A stretch of 64,000 nucleotides of DNA from Kofleriaceae bacterium (GTDB lineage: Bacteria > Myxococcota_A > Polyangia > Haliangiales > Haliangiaceae), in the NCBI GenBank assembly GCA_020633495.1, contig JACKDR010000016.1, positions 62,001 to 126,000 of the forward strand, written 5' to 3'. Positions 30,979 to 39,840 of the stretch are shown one piece after another. The number at the start of each line of letters is the position of its first letter. Position 1 is the first letter of the stretch. A program made the position numbers and the translations under genes. Under the pieces are notes generated by a model. It saw only the letters and a list, made by a program, of their open reading frames with translations, ran no database searches and was not told where the DNA came from.

Positions 30979-32412
30979 CTAGCTCGCCGACGTCGCCTGC
31001 TCGGCCGAGGCGGCGGACGGCGCCGGCGGGTCGGCGGTCGGCGTCGGCGCGGCGGGCGCGGCCGCCTTGGCGGTGGCCAGCCGGTGCGCGGTGCGCTCGG
31101 CGAGGAACTTCATGATGTACGGGAAGCCGACCTGGATCGTGTTGAGCTTGGGCGCCAGCTGCGCCGACAGGCCGAACATGATCACGACCGCGCGCTCGAC
31201 GTAGAACCAGCCCACCGGGTACTGGATCGACTTCATCAGGTCGCGCAGCTCGTCGCGGCGCAGGTCGACGTCGGCGAGCTGCTGCGCGGTGCGCGGGTCG
31301 ATCTTGCCGAAGTCGGTGATGTTGAGGTTGAGCAGCTTCTCGAAGTACTTGCGCGTCGTGCGCTCGAGCAGCTCGCGGTCGCCGTTGTCGGCGACGAAGC
31401 CCATGGTCTCGATGCCCCTGACCACGAGGTCGTCGGTGCGGGTCATCATGCCCTGCAGGATGTCGAGCATGCCGTCGGCGAGGTTGTCGGTGACCTCGCT
31501 GGCGGCGCCGAGGTCGAGCACGACGATGCGCACCTGGCCCTCGGGGCCGCGCTGGACGAACCAGTTGCCGGGGTGCGGGTCGGCGTGGAAGAACTTGTCG
31601 GCGAACAGCTGCTTGTAGAAGATCTCGGTCAGCTTGGTGGCGACGGCGTAGGGATCGAGGCCGAGCTCGTCGAGGGCGTCCTTCTTGGAGATCTTGACGC
31701 CGTCCATGAACGACATCGTCAGGACGGTGCGGCAGGTCCACTGGTCGCGGACCTCGGGGAACAGGACGTCGGGGTCGCCGGCGAAGTTCTTGGACATCCG
31801 CGCGATGCACCGGGCCTCGTTGGCGAGGTCGGTCTCCCGCGACAGCATGTCCTCGAGCTGCTCGTGGACGCGCTCGATCTGCTGGATCGGCGCGAACGTC
31901 TTGTAGACCTTGATCGCCCAGCCCATGACCTTGAGGTCGACCTTGATGATCGTCGCGACGTTCGGGTAGAGGATCTTGACCGCGAGGCGGTTGCCGTCGT
32001 CGTCGGTGGCCTCGTGGACCTGGCCGAGCGACGCGGCGGCGATGGGCTCGCGCTCGAAGGTCTTGAAGACCTGATCCGGGGTCTTGCCGAACGCCTTGCG
32101 GAAGGTCTCGGCGGCCTTGGCGTACGGCGCCGCCGGCACCTCGTCCTGCAGGCCCTCGAGCTGCTCGGTGAAGGCGCGCGGCAGGAACGTGCCCATCACC
32201 GACAGGATCTGGCCGAGCTTGATGTAGACGCCGCGCAGCCGGACGAAGCCGCCGTACATGCGGCGCGCGTTGCGGGTGTGGACCTTGTGCCAGCGCGGCT
32301 TGGTGTCGTAGCGCGACGGCCACAGCCGCGACCAGGTCAGCGCCCAGAAGTAGCTCAGGAAGATCATGCCGAACACGCGCGACGCGCGGATGAGTCGGAT
32401 CGCGGCCCACAT
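30979..32412 (-). CDS. ABC1/UbiB-family atypical kinase
   Basis: About 477 residues. Diagnostic motifs are present: KxGQ in YIKLGQILSVMG, the Ala-rich loop in AAASLGQVHEA, the ATP-binding Lys in AVKILYP, HADPHPGN as catalytic loop, and LDLGAAS. UbiB/COQ8 proteins are ATPases that support ubiquinone or other isoprenoid-lipid metabolism. A hydrophobic C-terminal segment (YVERAVVIMFGLSAQL) may associate with membrane, and an Ala/Pro-rich tail ends the protein. Start at ATG 32412 gives the family N-terminus; upstream in-frame codons look non-coding. Confidence 0.9.
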   Translation of the reverse strand: MWAAIRLIRASRVFGMIFLSYFWALTWSRLWPSRYDTKPRWHKVHTRNARRMYGGFVRLRGVYIKLGQILSVMGTFLPRAFTEQLEGLQDEVPAAPYAKAAETFRKAFGKTPDQVFKTFEREPIAAASLGQVHEATDDDGNRLAVKILYPNVATIIKVDLKVMGWAIKVYKTFAPIQQIERVHEQLEDMLSRETDLANEARCIARMSKNFAGDPDVLFPEVRDQWTCRTVLTMSFMDGVKISKKDALDELGLDPYAVATKLTEIFYKQLFADKFFHADPHPGNWFVQRGPEGQVRIVVLDLGAASEVTDNLADGMLDILQGMMTRTDDLVVRGIETMGFVADNGDRELLERTTRKYFEKLLNLNITDFGKIDPRTAQQLADVDLRRDELRDLMKSIQYPVGWFYVERAVVIMFGLSAQLAPKLNTIQVGFPYIMKFLAERTAHRLATAKAAAPAAPTPTADPPAPSAASAEQATSAS

Positions 32413-32922
32413 GGTTCGGTTCGGTCGTCCCCCCTGCCGCGCGGCGACGCGGCGAACGTCGATGGTAGCATGGGCGATGCGGCCCGACGCGGTCGGTTCT
32501 GCGGCGGCGTCGACGGTGCGCGAGCCCACAGCCGTCGCCGCGGCCGGCGGTCCGGTGGTGCAGCTCGGCGCGCGCCGTCGCGTGCTCGGATGCCGGCGCG
32601 CGCGGGCGTCGCTTCGGCGCGCGGCGGCGTCTGCGCGCGCGCGCGGCGGCGTCTGGCGCGCGCTCCCGGGCGGCGGCGCGCGCGCTCGCGAGGCCCGCGA
32701 GGCAGGGTGCTCGGCGCGGGCCGCGGGACGCAGGGCGTCGCGGTTCCGGGACCTTGCGCGGCGGGCGCGGTGCGCCGGATGTCAGAGGCAGCTGCTACCT
32801 GCTGAGCATCTCTCGAGGTCCGCTTGTCAGAGCCAGCGGGTAGCGTGGAGACACACGGGGAGGAACCCCAGGGCTAGTGCGTCCGCCTTGACGATACCCT
32901 ACCCGTAGCGTAAGGAACTATC
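32413..32922. other. 510-bp intergenic region: CpG-rich low complexity plus a leader hairpin
   Basis: The first ~300 bp are alternating gcgcgc-rich low-complexity DNA without a credible gene. Near the downstream gene, an 11-bp inverted pair with one mismatch (32794-32804 and 32834-32844) encloses a 29-nt loop, and a small hairpin ggggaggaacccc follows near 32859. These could be a structured leader of the ribbon-helix-helix gene. Confidence 0.45.
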
Positions 32923-33359
32923 ATGGCGAAGAAGCAAACCCGGCGGAGCATCAGTGTCAGCCGCTCGACGTACGAGCGCCTCAAGGCGTTCTGCGAGACC
33001 AACGGGATCTCGATGAGCCAGTTCGTGGAGACCCGGGTCGGCGACTTCCTCACCGGCTCGGACGAGCCGGTCGCGGACGGCGCGTCCCGGCCCGCGGCGC
33101 CGCGCGCCCGGTGCCCGCGCCCGCCGCGACGCCTGGCCAGCCGGCGCCGAGCAACACCACGCCGCGCAACACCGCGTCGGCCGCGCCCAACCCGGCGCCG
33201 CGCCCGACCACGCCGGCCCCGCGGGCCGCGCCCGCGCCGATGACGTCGGCCGCCGCGCGCTACGCCGTCGAGCCGCCGCCGCCGATCATCAAGCCGAAGA
33301 GCGAGCAGCCGGCGCCCGCCCCCGCGACGCCGACCGCCGATCAGATCTTCACGTTCTAG
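32923..33359 (+). CDS. Ribbon-helix-helix-like protein with Pro/Ala tail, frameshifted
   Basis: The first ~60 residues (MAKKQTRRSISVSRSTYERL...) look like a ribbon-helix-helix DNA-binding unit: a basic strand, then two helices (TYERLKAFCETNG; SMSQFVETRVGDFL). After about position 33095 the frame gives Arg-rich nonsense, while the -1 frame gives a natural Pro/Ala/Thr tail ending IKPKSEQPAPAPATPTADQIFTF at 33359. A single-base indel near 33095-33110, in a GC-rich run, best explains this: either a sequencing error or a real lesion. Start supported by TAAGGAA upstream. The family is probably a small transcription factor. Confidence 0.65.
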
Positions 33360-33371
33360 CGGCCACCACCT

Positions 33372-33392
33372 GCCCGACCGCGCAGGTCGGGC
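33372..33392 (+). terminator. Hairpin after the ribbon-helix-helix gene
   Basis: Arms gcccgacc (33372-33379) and ggtcgggc (33385-33392), loop 5 nt, 12 nt after the stop. Confidence 0.6.
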
Positions 33393-33437
33393 GAGGTGGG
33401 TCTTCCCGCGTAACGCCAGCGCGATCCGCCGCCGAGA

Positions 33438-33464
33438 CGAGGCCACCCCGACCGGGTGGCCTCG
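33438..33464. terminator. Terminator between ribbon-helix-helix and queF genes
   Basis: A perfect 11-bp stem (33438-33448 with 33454-33464), loop cgacc, followed on the + strand by ccggtttt. It probably serves the + strand gene and, on the other strand, the end of queF. Confidence 0.7.
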
Positions 33465-33494
33465 CCGGTTTTCGGGACGCGGCCGGCGCCGCGG

Positions 33495-33848
33495 TCACGC
33501 CGCGTGGGTGACCGTGACCGTCGTCGTGATGCCGCCGCGGACCCAGAACTTGCCGGTGACGGTGATCCGGCGCGGCGCGATCGCCGCGACGATGTCGTCG
33601 CAGATCTGGTTGGTCACGGCCTCGTGGAACGCGCCCTCGTCGCGGTAGCTCCACAGGTACAGCTTCAGCGACTTCAGCTCGACGCAGCGCGCGTCGGGCA
33701 CGTACTCGATCGTGATCGTCGCGAAGTCGGGCTGGCCGGTCATCGGGCACAGGCACGTGAACTCGGGGCAGTCGAACAGGATCGCGTAGTCGCGGCCGGG
33801 CCGCGGGTTGGGGAAGGTGTCCAGCGTCTTCGTCGGGCGGGTCGTCAT
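33495..33848 (-). CDS. queF: NADPH-dependent 7-cyano-7-deazaguanine reductase QueF
   Basis: Reduces preQ0 to preQ1 in queuosine biosynthesis for tRNA. The 117-residue unimodular form matches type I QueF. Catalytic Cys34 and Asp41 are in FTCLCPMTGQPDF, and the QueF motif with the NADPH-side residues is ELKSLKLYLWSYRDEG (about 58-73). Other queuosine genes are not in the window. No preQ1 riboswitch is evident in the short upstream region. Confidence 0.96.
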   Translation of the reverse strand: MTTRPTKTLDTFPNPRPGRDYAILFDCPEFTCLCPMTGQPDFATITIEYVPDARCVELKSLKLYLWSYRDEGAFHEAVTNQICDDIVAAIAPRRITVTGKFWVRGGITTTVTVTHAA

Positions 33849-33898
33849 GGCGGGGCAGAGGTGTACTCGGTCGTGCGGCCTGCGTCACTTCGAAAGAC

Positions 33899-33927
33899 TT
33901 TGCCGCGGTCGCGCCTTCGCGTATTAT
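33899..33927 (+). promoter_or_regulatory. Promoter of a candidate small RNA
   Basis: TTTGCC (33899-33904), a 17-bp spacer, and TATTAT (33922-33927), a near-consensus -10 that is rare in this GC-rich DNA. Transcription would start near 33934. Confidence 0.5.
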
Positions 33928-33933
33928 CGAGGA

Positions 33934-34216
33934 GCGATGCTGTCGTCGCCGAGAACGCCACGCGGTGTCCATCCTGGACGTCGCGTCCGTGCGGGCTTCG
34001 AGTCGGGCCGGAGTGCCCACCACGAAAGCCCGGCCCCGGGAGCCGCTGCTCGTTGGAGCTGGCGGGCCGTCGTCGGGTTCTGGCATGCGCCAGGGGAGGT
34101 CTGAAAACACCATGCAACATCCGTGTATTCGCCTGGAGGAGGGGCAGAGGTAAGTACCTCCTCGTTCAATCCGAACGAAAACGGGCCACGGCATGCTGCC
34201 GTGGCCCGTTTACTTT
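33934..34216 (+). ncRNA. Candidate small RNA (~280 nt)
   Basis: The interval has its own promoter-like sequence and ends at a strong intrinsic terminator, but the only ORFs (a 55-codon one from 33937 and a 13-codon one from 34112) lack the high third-position GC of native genes, and the first has its GAGGAG only 2 nt from the ATG. The 3' half has several GGA motifs (34093-34098, 34135-34150) and a small hairpin gaggta/tacctc near 34147-34160. Identity unknown; not tmRNA, 6S or SRP RNA by eye. Confidence 0.45.
34179..34216. terminator. Strong bidirectional intrinsic terminator
   Basis: A perfect 15-bp stem (34179-34193 with 34197-34211), loop tgc, followed by actttttc on the + strand. On the minus strand the stem is followed by ttttcg, so it also ends the HEAT-repeat gene. 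Confidence 0.9.
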
Positions 34217-34274
34217 TTCGGGCGCGGGCGGCGGCGCGACGCCGCCTCCGCGACGTGCGCGGCGCGGTCGGTGC

Positions 34275-37200
34275 TCACGGCACCAGCTGCTGCAGGAACG
34301 TCATGCCGTCGGCGTTGGCCTCGATGAGCCCGGTCACGAGCCGGGCCGCGCGCCGCGCCATCGGCGGCCCGTGCTCGGCCACCGGCTCGAGCGCGGTCGT
34401 CGCCGCGGTGCGGCCGGCGTCGGTGCGCGCCAGCACCACGAACGCCGCGGTCGCGACCATGCGCTTCATCGCGTCGCGCTCGCTGCCGCGCAGCAGCGCG
34501 ACCAGCTGCTCCGGCGAGTTGGTCGACGCGTAGGCCGCGGCCAGCGACGGCAGCATCGCGACCCGCACGTCGTGCGACGGGTCGGCGAGCAGCGGCGTCA
34601 GCAGCGTCACCGCCAGCGCGGCGTCGCGCTCGACCAGGCCGGTGGCGGCGGCCGCGGCCTTGGCGCGCTCGGCCTCGGTGCGCGACGCCAGCGCCCGGCC
34701 CAGCCGCTCCTGCACGGCCTCCTTGTCGGCGACCCGGGCCAGCGTGGTCAGCGCCAGCAGGCCGAGCTCGGGATCCGGATCGCGGATCGCCAGCGACAGC
34801 GCGCGCTCGACCGCGGTGGCGTCGAGCTTGTCGCGATCGGTGGCGATGCGGCCCAGCGCGGCGCGCCGGACCTGGGGGTCGGCGTCGGCCAGCGCGGTCG
34901 CGATCGTCGCGGCGATCCGCGTGCTCGTCGTGATCGACAGGTCGACCGCCTCGACCCGCACCAGCGGCGACGCGTCGCTGACCGCGACCTGGACCAGGTC
35001 GCCGTTGCCGATGTCGCGGGACGCGCGCAGCAGCGCCAGCTTCTCGCCCTCGTCGGCGCGCTCGAAGGCGCGGGCCAGCGCCGCCGGCGCGGTCGCCGGC
35101 GCGCCGGCGCCGAGCCCGGCCACCGCGCGCACCGCGATCAGCCGGACGTCGCGGCTGGGATCGTCGAGCATGCCGACCAGCGACTCGGCGAGGTTGCCCG
35201 AGACCTTGCCGCCCTTGGTGGCGAGGGCGAGGACCCGCGCGGCGTCGGCGCGGATCTCGCCGTCGGGATCGCGGATCAGCCGGCTGGCGATCGCGACCCC
35301 GTTCTTGGCCGGGTCGGGGCCGTCGGCGACGCACGCGATCACCATGCGGCGGACGTCGGTCGACGGATCGTCGGTGACGCGGGCCAGGGCCCGGCGCGCC
35401 TCGGCCGAGCCCGCGGTCGCCGCGTTGCACAGGCCCTCGACGCCGATCGGGTGCAGCCCCGGATCGTCCTGCATGCGCGACGCCGAGGTCAGGTACGACA
35501 CCACCGCGGCTGGCTTGTGGCGGGCCAGCCTGGCGAACACCCGCGCCGCCTCGCGGCGCGGCTTGCCCTTCTGCTTCCACAGCTGGTAGATGCCGTCGAT
35601 CGCGACGTTCTGCGACGCGCCGGCCTCGACCGACGCGGCCAGGCCGAACGCGGCGCCGACCGAGACGTCGAAGCGCTCGTTCTTGACCATCTTGACCAGC
35701 GTGTCCTGGACGGCGCGGCCCAGGTAGCCGTAGGCGGCGGCGGCGGCGGCGCGGACCTCGGCGTCGTTGTCCTTGATCAGCTTGTCGAGCGCGGCCTGCG
35801 CGCCCTCGGGCTGGGTCCGCGCCAGCACGCCCCACGCGGTCGCGATCGCGACCCGCATCGCGCGGTTGGGCTTGCCCGAGGCCAGGACCTCGAGGTCGGC
35901 GGCGGCGCGGCTGGGATCGGCGCGGGTGTACAGCGGCAGGGCGGCGGCGCGGACGACGTCGCTCTTGGCCGCGAACCCGGCGCGCGCGGCCTCGGCGACG
36001 CCGACGATCTCGCCCTCGTGATCCTCGAGCGCGTCGCGCAGCAGCTCGGCGGCGAAGACCCGCGCCTCGGGCGGCGCGTCGTCGGCGGCGAGCAGCTTGA
36101 CCGCGGCGGCGCCGGCGGCGACCCGGTCGAGCGCGAAGGCGCGGCGCAGCTGATCGCGGCCGCGCTGGCGCAGCACCGGCGTGGCGTCGGCCTGGCTGAG
36201 CACCGACACCGCGGCGTCGGGCGACGGCGCGTCGTCGCTGGCCGCGGTCGAGACCTCGAGCATCAGCTCGCGGCGCGCGCCCGGATCCGGATCGCGAGCC
36301 AGCGCGGCGGTGAACATCTCGCGGGCGCGGTCGTCGCCGAGGCCGCGCACCGCGGTCAGCGCGATCCGGCGCAGCTCGGGGTCGCCCGAGACCATCGCCG
36401 ACTCGAGGATGTCGGTGTAGACGTCGGCGCCGCGCCGCGCCGCCTCGCCGGCCAGCGCGACCGCGGCCTTCTGCAGCGACGGCGACGGCATCGACAGCGC
36501 CTGGTCGACCAGCGCGACCTCCTTCTTGGTGCCGCGCGCGATCGGCCGCAGCGCCAGCAGGACCTCGGCGAGATCGTCGGGGGCGCGGGCCAGCTTGCCG
36601 AGCGCGTCGATCGCGCCCTCGTCGCCGCTGGTCGCGTAGCGGATCAGCGCCGCCAGCTCGGGGCGCAGGATCGTGTCGAGGCCGTGGCCGCCGTCGATCC
36701 AGCCGGCCAGCTCGCCGCCGACGTCGTGGCTGCCGATGCGCTGCCACGCCGCCGGGTCGACCATCGAGCGGGTCAGCCCGGTGTCGACGACGACCGAGCC
36801 CGACGGCGGGCTCGACGGCAGCCAGTGGAAGCTCGACAGCCCGGCGCGGCCGGCGCGCACGACGACGCGATCGCCGCCGGGGCCGGCGGTGAGGTCGTAG
36901 TAGAAGTGGCCGCGGTTGCTCGCCCACAGGACGATCAGGATGACGATCGGCACCGCCGCGATCGCGCCCGCGATCGCCATGTAGAACCGCTTCGACCGCT
37001 GCACCACCGCCTGCTCGGCGGGGGTCACCGGCGCGATGCCCTCGTGGCGCAGCGCGCGCAGCTCGCCCAGGGTCAGGCGCTGGCGCGACGCCGCCTTCGA
37101 GCCCATCAGGTCGTAGGCGCGCCGGGCCGCGGCGCGCGCCGGCGCGGTCAGCTCGCGGATCCGCGGCGCCAGCAGCTCGTGGCGCAGCTCCCAGCCGTGG

Positions 37201-38201
37201 TCGGCGTCGGTCTGCATGACCAGGCCGCGCTCGTCGAGGACGACCAGCGACCGGGTGACCTCGGCGACGTCGAGGCCGAGGCGGGCGGCGACGTTGGCGG
37301 CGCTGCGCTCGCCGGTCGCCGCCAGCTCGCCGACGATGCGCAGGCCGTTGCGCTCGTGGCCGGTGGCGCGGCACGCCGCGGTCAGCCACGCCGCCTCGAG
37401 CTCGCCGGCGCCGCCGGCGCGGGCCAGGGCGCTGGCGCTGGTCAGCCGCTGCTCGTGCAGCGCGATCGCGCCGAGCTGGAGATCGGCGGGCAGGACGCCG
37501 TCGTGGCCGAGGCCGGTGACGACGGCGTCGACCAGGTCGCGATCGTGGGGCACGCCGCCCATGGTCAGGATGCGCTCGAGCGCCGCGGCGGCGTCGGTCG
37601 GGTCCATGCGGCGCAGCTCGTGGCGGCTGTCGGGCGGGAACAGCGAGCCGGTGCGCTGCTCGAGCCGGCCCAGCAGGTGGAACCGCTCCGACGCGCACGT
37701 GAACAGGACCCGGGCCCGGCCCGCCGACCGGCTGATCACCCGCGAGAACAGGTCGGACAGCTCGTGGACGACGTGGTCGCCGTCGCTGGCGAGCGCGAGG
37801 TCGACGTCGTCGACGACGAAGACGAACTGCTGGCGCGCCGGCGCCGCCGACACCACGCGGGCGATGTACGCCAGGGCCGGCTCGTCGCCGTTGGGCGCGA
37901 CCGCGACCTGGGCCTCGATCTCGGCGGCGAAGCTCTGGGCCGGCGCGCCGAGGTCGCGGCACACCATGACCAGGACCCGGCGCTCGCGCAGCGCCGGGAT
38001 CACGCCGGCGTGCAGGATGGAGGTCTTGCCGACGCCGGGCTCGCCGAAGATCAGCCCGGCCCGGAACGTGTCGGCCGTGACCATCTTGACGATCTCGTCA
38101 CGGTCGCGGTCGCGACCGCCGAGCAGATCGCGCTCGGTCTCCGCATAGGGGGCGAGGCCGCGGAGCGGCACGCCGGCGCTGGGGGGAATCGCGGCCGCCA
38201 C
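34275..38201 (-). CDS. nSTAND-type NTPase with transmembrane helix and HEAT repeats
   Basis: About 1308 residues. The N-terminus has the novel-STAND signature LLGGRDRDRDEI just before Walker A (GEPGVGKTS, about 53-61) and Walker B (FVFVVDDVD, about 127-134), then a winged-helix region (about 285-350), a membrane helix (about 406-428) and some 750 residues of HEAT-like repeats (many LxDPDPxVRxAA units). STAND NTPases act as signal-triggered switches that oligomerise, often in stress or defence responses; the HEAT array would be the sensor. Start: GTG 38201, because TATAGT lies 6 nt upstream and a longer form would run into the divergent gene. Alternatively a regulatory ATPase of development. 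Confidence 0.8.
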   Translation of the reverse strand: MAAAIPPSAGVPLRGLAPYAETERDLLGGRDRDRDEIVKMVTADTFRAGLIFGEPGVGKTSILHAGVIPALRERRVLVMVCRDLGAPAQSFAAEIEAQVAVAPNGDEPALAYIARVVSAAPARQQFVFVVDDVDLALASDGDHVVHELSDLFSRVISRSAGRARVLFTCASERFHLLGRLEQRTGSLFPPDSRHELRRMDPTDAAAALERILTMGGVPHDRDLVDAVVTGLGHDGVLPADLQLGAIALHEQRLTSASALARAGGAGELEAAWLTAACRATGHERNGLRIVGELAATGERSAANVAARLGLDVAEVTRSLVVLDERGLVMQTDADHGWELRHELLAPRIRELTAPARAAARRAYDLMGSKAASRQRLTLGELRALRHEGIAPVTPAEQAVVQRSKRFYMAIAGAIAAVPIVILIVLWASNRGHFYYDLTAGPGGDRVVVRAGRAGLSSFHWLPSSPPSGSVVVDTGLTRSMVDPAAWQRIGSHDVGGELAGWIDGGHGLDTILRPELAALIRYATSGDEGAIDALGKLARAPDDLAEVLLALRPIARGTKKEVALVDQALSMPSPSLQKAAVALAGEAARRGADVYTDILESAMVSGDPELRRIALTAVRGLGDDRAREMFTAALARDPDPGARRELMLEVSTAASDDAPSPDAAVSVLSQADATPVLRQRGRDQLRRAFALDRVAAGAAAVKLLAADDAPPEARVFAAELLRDALEDHEGEIVGVAEAARAGFAAKSDVVRAAALPLYTRADPSRAAADLEVLASGKPNRAMRVAIATAWGVLARTQPEGAQAALDKLIKDNDAEVRAAAAAAYGYLGRAVQDTLVKMVKNERFDVSVGAAFGLAASVEAGASQNVAIDGIYQLWKQKGKPRREAARVFARLARHKPAAVVSYLTSASRMQDDPGLHPIGVEGLCNAATAGSAEARRALARVTDDPSTDVRRMVIACVADGPDPAKNGVAIASRLIRDPDGEIRADAARVLALATKGGKVSGNLAESLVGMLDDPSRDVRLIAVRAVAGLGAGAPATAPAALARAFERADEGEKLALLRASRDIGNGDLVQVAVSDASPLVRVEAVDLSITTSTRIAATIATALADADPQVRRAALGRIATDRDKLDATAVERALSLAIRDPDPELGLLALTTLARVADKEAVQERLGRALASRTEAERAKAAAAATGLVERDAALAVTLLTPLLADPSHDVRVAMLPSLAAAYASTNSPEQLVALLRGSERDAMKRMVATAAFVVLARTDAGRTAATTALEPVAEHGPPMARRAARLVTGLIEANADGMTFLQQLVP

Positions 38202-38207
38202 GGCCGC

Positions 38208-38213
38208 ACTATA
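38208..38213 (-). promoter_or_regulatory. -10 hexamer of the nSTAND/HEAT gene
   Basis: TATAGT on the minus strand, 6 nt before GTG 38201; near-consensus and leaderless in position. Confidence 0.5.
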
Positions 38214-38278
38214 ACGCAGCGTCGGTGAAGGTGCGCGGTTCTGCGCAGATACCGCAGGCGCGCCTCGGGGCGACGCGT

Positions 38279-38284
38279 TATGCT
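38279..38284 (+). promoter_or_regulatory. -10 hexamer of the first DUF4139 gene
   Basis: TATGCT eight bases before ATG 38293, no Shine-Dalgarno sequence. Confidence 0.45.
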
Positions 38285-38292
38285 CCGGCGCG

Positions 38293-39810
38293 ATGCGGAC
38301 ACCTTCTTCTCGCCGTGGCGCCCGGCTCGGCGCCGTGCTGGCGGTCGGCGCCGCCGCCGCGCTGGCGCTCCTCTGCGGCGACACCCCGGCCGGCGCGGGC
38401 GGGGGCGGGGACGACCACACGATGGTCACGATCTGGCGCGCGCCCAGCGCCCAGGCCGCGCAGTACGGCTACGGCTACAACGGCTACTACGGCGGCTACA
38501 CCTACGGCGCCGCGGTCGGCGACGGCGCGTTCATCACCGAGCGGCGCAGCGTCCAGGTCGCCGCCGACGGCGAGCTGCGGTTCCCCGGGGTGTCGAGCCG
38601 CATCGATCCCTCGACGGTGCAGTTCCGCAGCATCACCGATCCCAAGGGCACGACCGTGGTCGAGCAGCGCTACGCCTACGACCTCGGGTCCCCCGAGAAG
38701 CTGCTGCGCCGCTACGTCGGCAAGCCGATCGTCGTGACGACCTCGCACGGCGAGACCACCGGCGTCCTGCGCTCGGTCGACGCCGAGGCGCTGGTGCTCG
38801 AGACCGGCGCCGGCCAGACCCGGGCGGTCGAGATCATCCGCCGCGGCCAGCACCTGCTCGACGTCAAGCTGGCGGCCGCCGACGACACCCTCGCCACCGA
38901 GCCGACGCTGGTGTGGAAGGTCAACACCAAGAAGACCGGCAAGCAGACCGTCGAGGTCTCGTACCGCACCGACGGCCTGCGCTGGGACGCCGACTACACC
39001 GCGGTGCTCGACGAGAGCAAGAACGCGGTCGACCTGTCGGCGTGGGCGACGATCAACAACGACACCGGCGTCGAGTTCAAGGACGCCGAGCTGGTGCTGG
39101 TCACCGGCCAGCTCGCCACCGCGCAGCCGCAGGCGCCGTACCCGGGCGCCTACGCGGTCCGGACCCCGGCGGTCGAGCCGGTGTCGTTCACGGTGCCGCG
39201 CCCGGTCACGGTCAGCGCCGGCGGCACGGTCCAGGTCGAGCTGATGCCGGCCCGCAGCGGCGTCTCGGCCCACAAGGTCGTGGTCTACGAGACCGCGCTC
39301 GATCAGTCGGCGCAGTGGCAGACCTACCCCAACAGCGACTGCTACGGCTACGTGCCGCCCAACCAGTCCCGCGGCACCCAGGCCCTCGAGGTCGACGCGC
39401 CCACCAAGGGCGCGGTGCTGCCCGAGGGCAAGGTGCGGGTGTTCCGCCGCAAGGGCGACACCGTCGAGCTCATGGGCGAGGACGACCTCAAGGTCAACGC
39501 GTCGACCGGCAGCGCCCGGCTGCAGCTCGGCGCCGACGACAAGATCTCCGGCGAGCGGCGCCAGGTCGACTGCAAGTTCGACGACCGCGCCCGCACGCTG
39601 CGCGAGAAGGTCGAGGTCAAGGTCGAGAACAAGAGCAAGGAGCCGGTCGAGGTCATCCTGCGCGAGTACATGTACCGGTGGATCAACTGGCGGATGGACG
39701 CCGAGGACGTCCCCGGCTCGAAGGCGGCCGGGCAGACCCAGGAGTACCGGATCAAGCTCGCCGCCAACAGCAAGAAGACCTTCACGTACGCGGTCCTGTA
39801 CTCCTGGTGA
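38293..39810 (+). CDS. DUF4139 domain exported protein
   Basis: A 505-residue protein with a Sec-type signal (hydrophobic 13-27), a Tyr/Gly-rich stretch (QYGYGYNGYYGGYTYG), an N-terminal domain beginning with the FITERRSVQVAADGELRFPGV pattern and a C-terminal DUF4139 domain (from about 210; KTGKQTVEVSYRTDGLRWDADYT, ending REYMYRWINW...YAVLYSW). DUF4139 proteins are envelope proteins of unclear role, named mucoidy-inhibitor-like. First gene of an operon with a second DUF4139 protein and an ABC transporter. Confidence 0.88.
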   Translation: MRTPSSRRGARLGAVLAVGAAAALALLCGDTPAGAGGGGDDHTMVTIWRAPSAQAAQYGYGYNGYYGGYTYGAAVGDGAFITERRSVQVAADGELRFPGVSSRIDPSTVQFRSITDPKGTTVVEQRYAYDLGSPEKLLRRYVGKPIVVTTSHGETTGVLRSVDAEALVLETGAGQTRAVEIIRRGQHLLDVKLAAADDTLATEPTLVWKVNTKKTGKQTVEVSYRTDGLRWDADYTAVLDESKNAVDLSAWATINNDTGVEFKDAELVLVTGQLATAQPQAPYPGAYAVRTPAVEPVSFTVPRPVTVSAGGTVQVELMPARSGVSAHKVVVYETALDQSAQWQTYPNSDCYGYVPPNQSRGTQALEVDAPTKGAVLPEGKVRVFRRKGDTVELMGEDDLKVNASTGSARLQLGADDKISGERRQVDCKFDDRARTLREKVEVKVENKSKEPVEVILREYMYRWINWRMDAEDVPGSKAAGQTQEYRIKLAANSKKTFTYAVLYSW

Positions 39811-39840
39811 CGGCGCGGTGAGGCGAGGCAGGCAACCGTC

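Noticed and set aside
33937..34104. 55-codon ORF in the candidate small RNA
   Set aside because: GAGGAG is only 2 nt from the ATG and codon third positions are not GC-rich like those of native genes.
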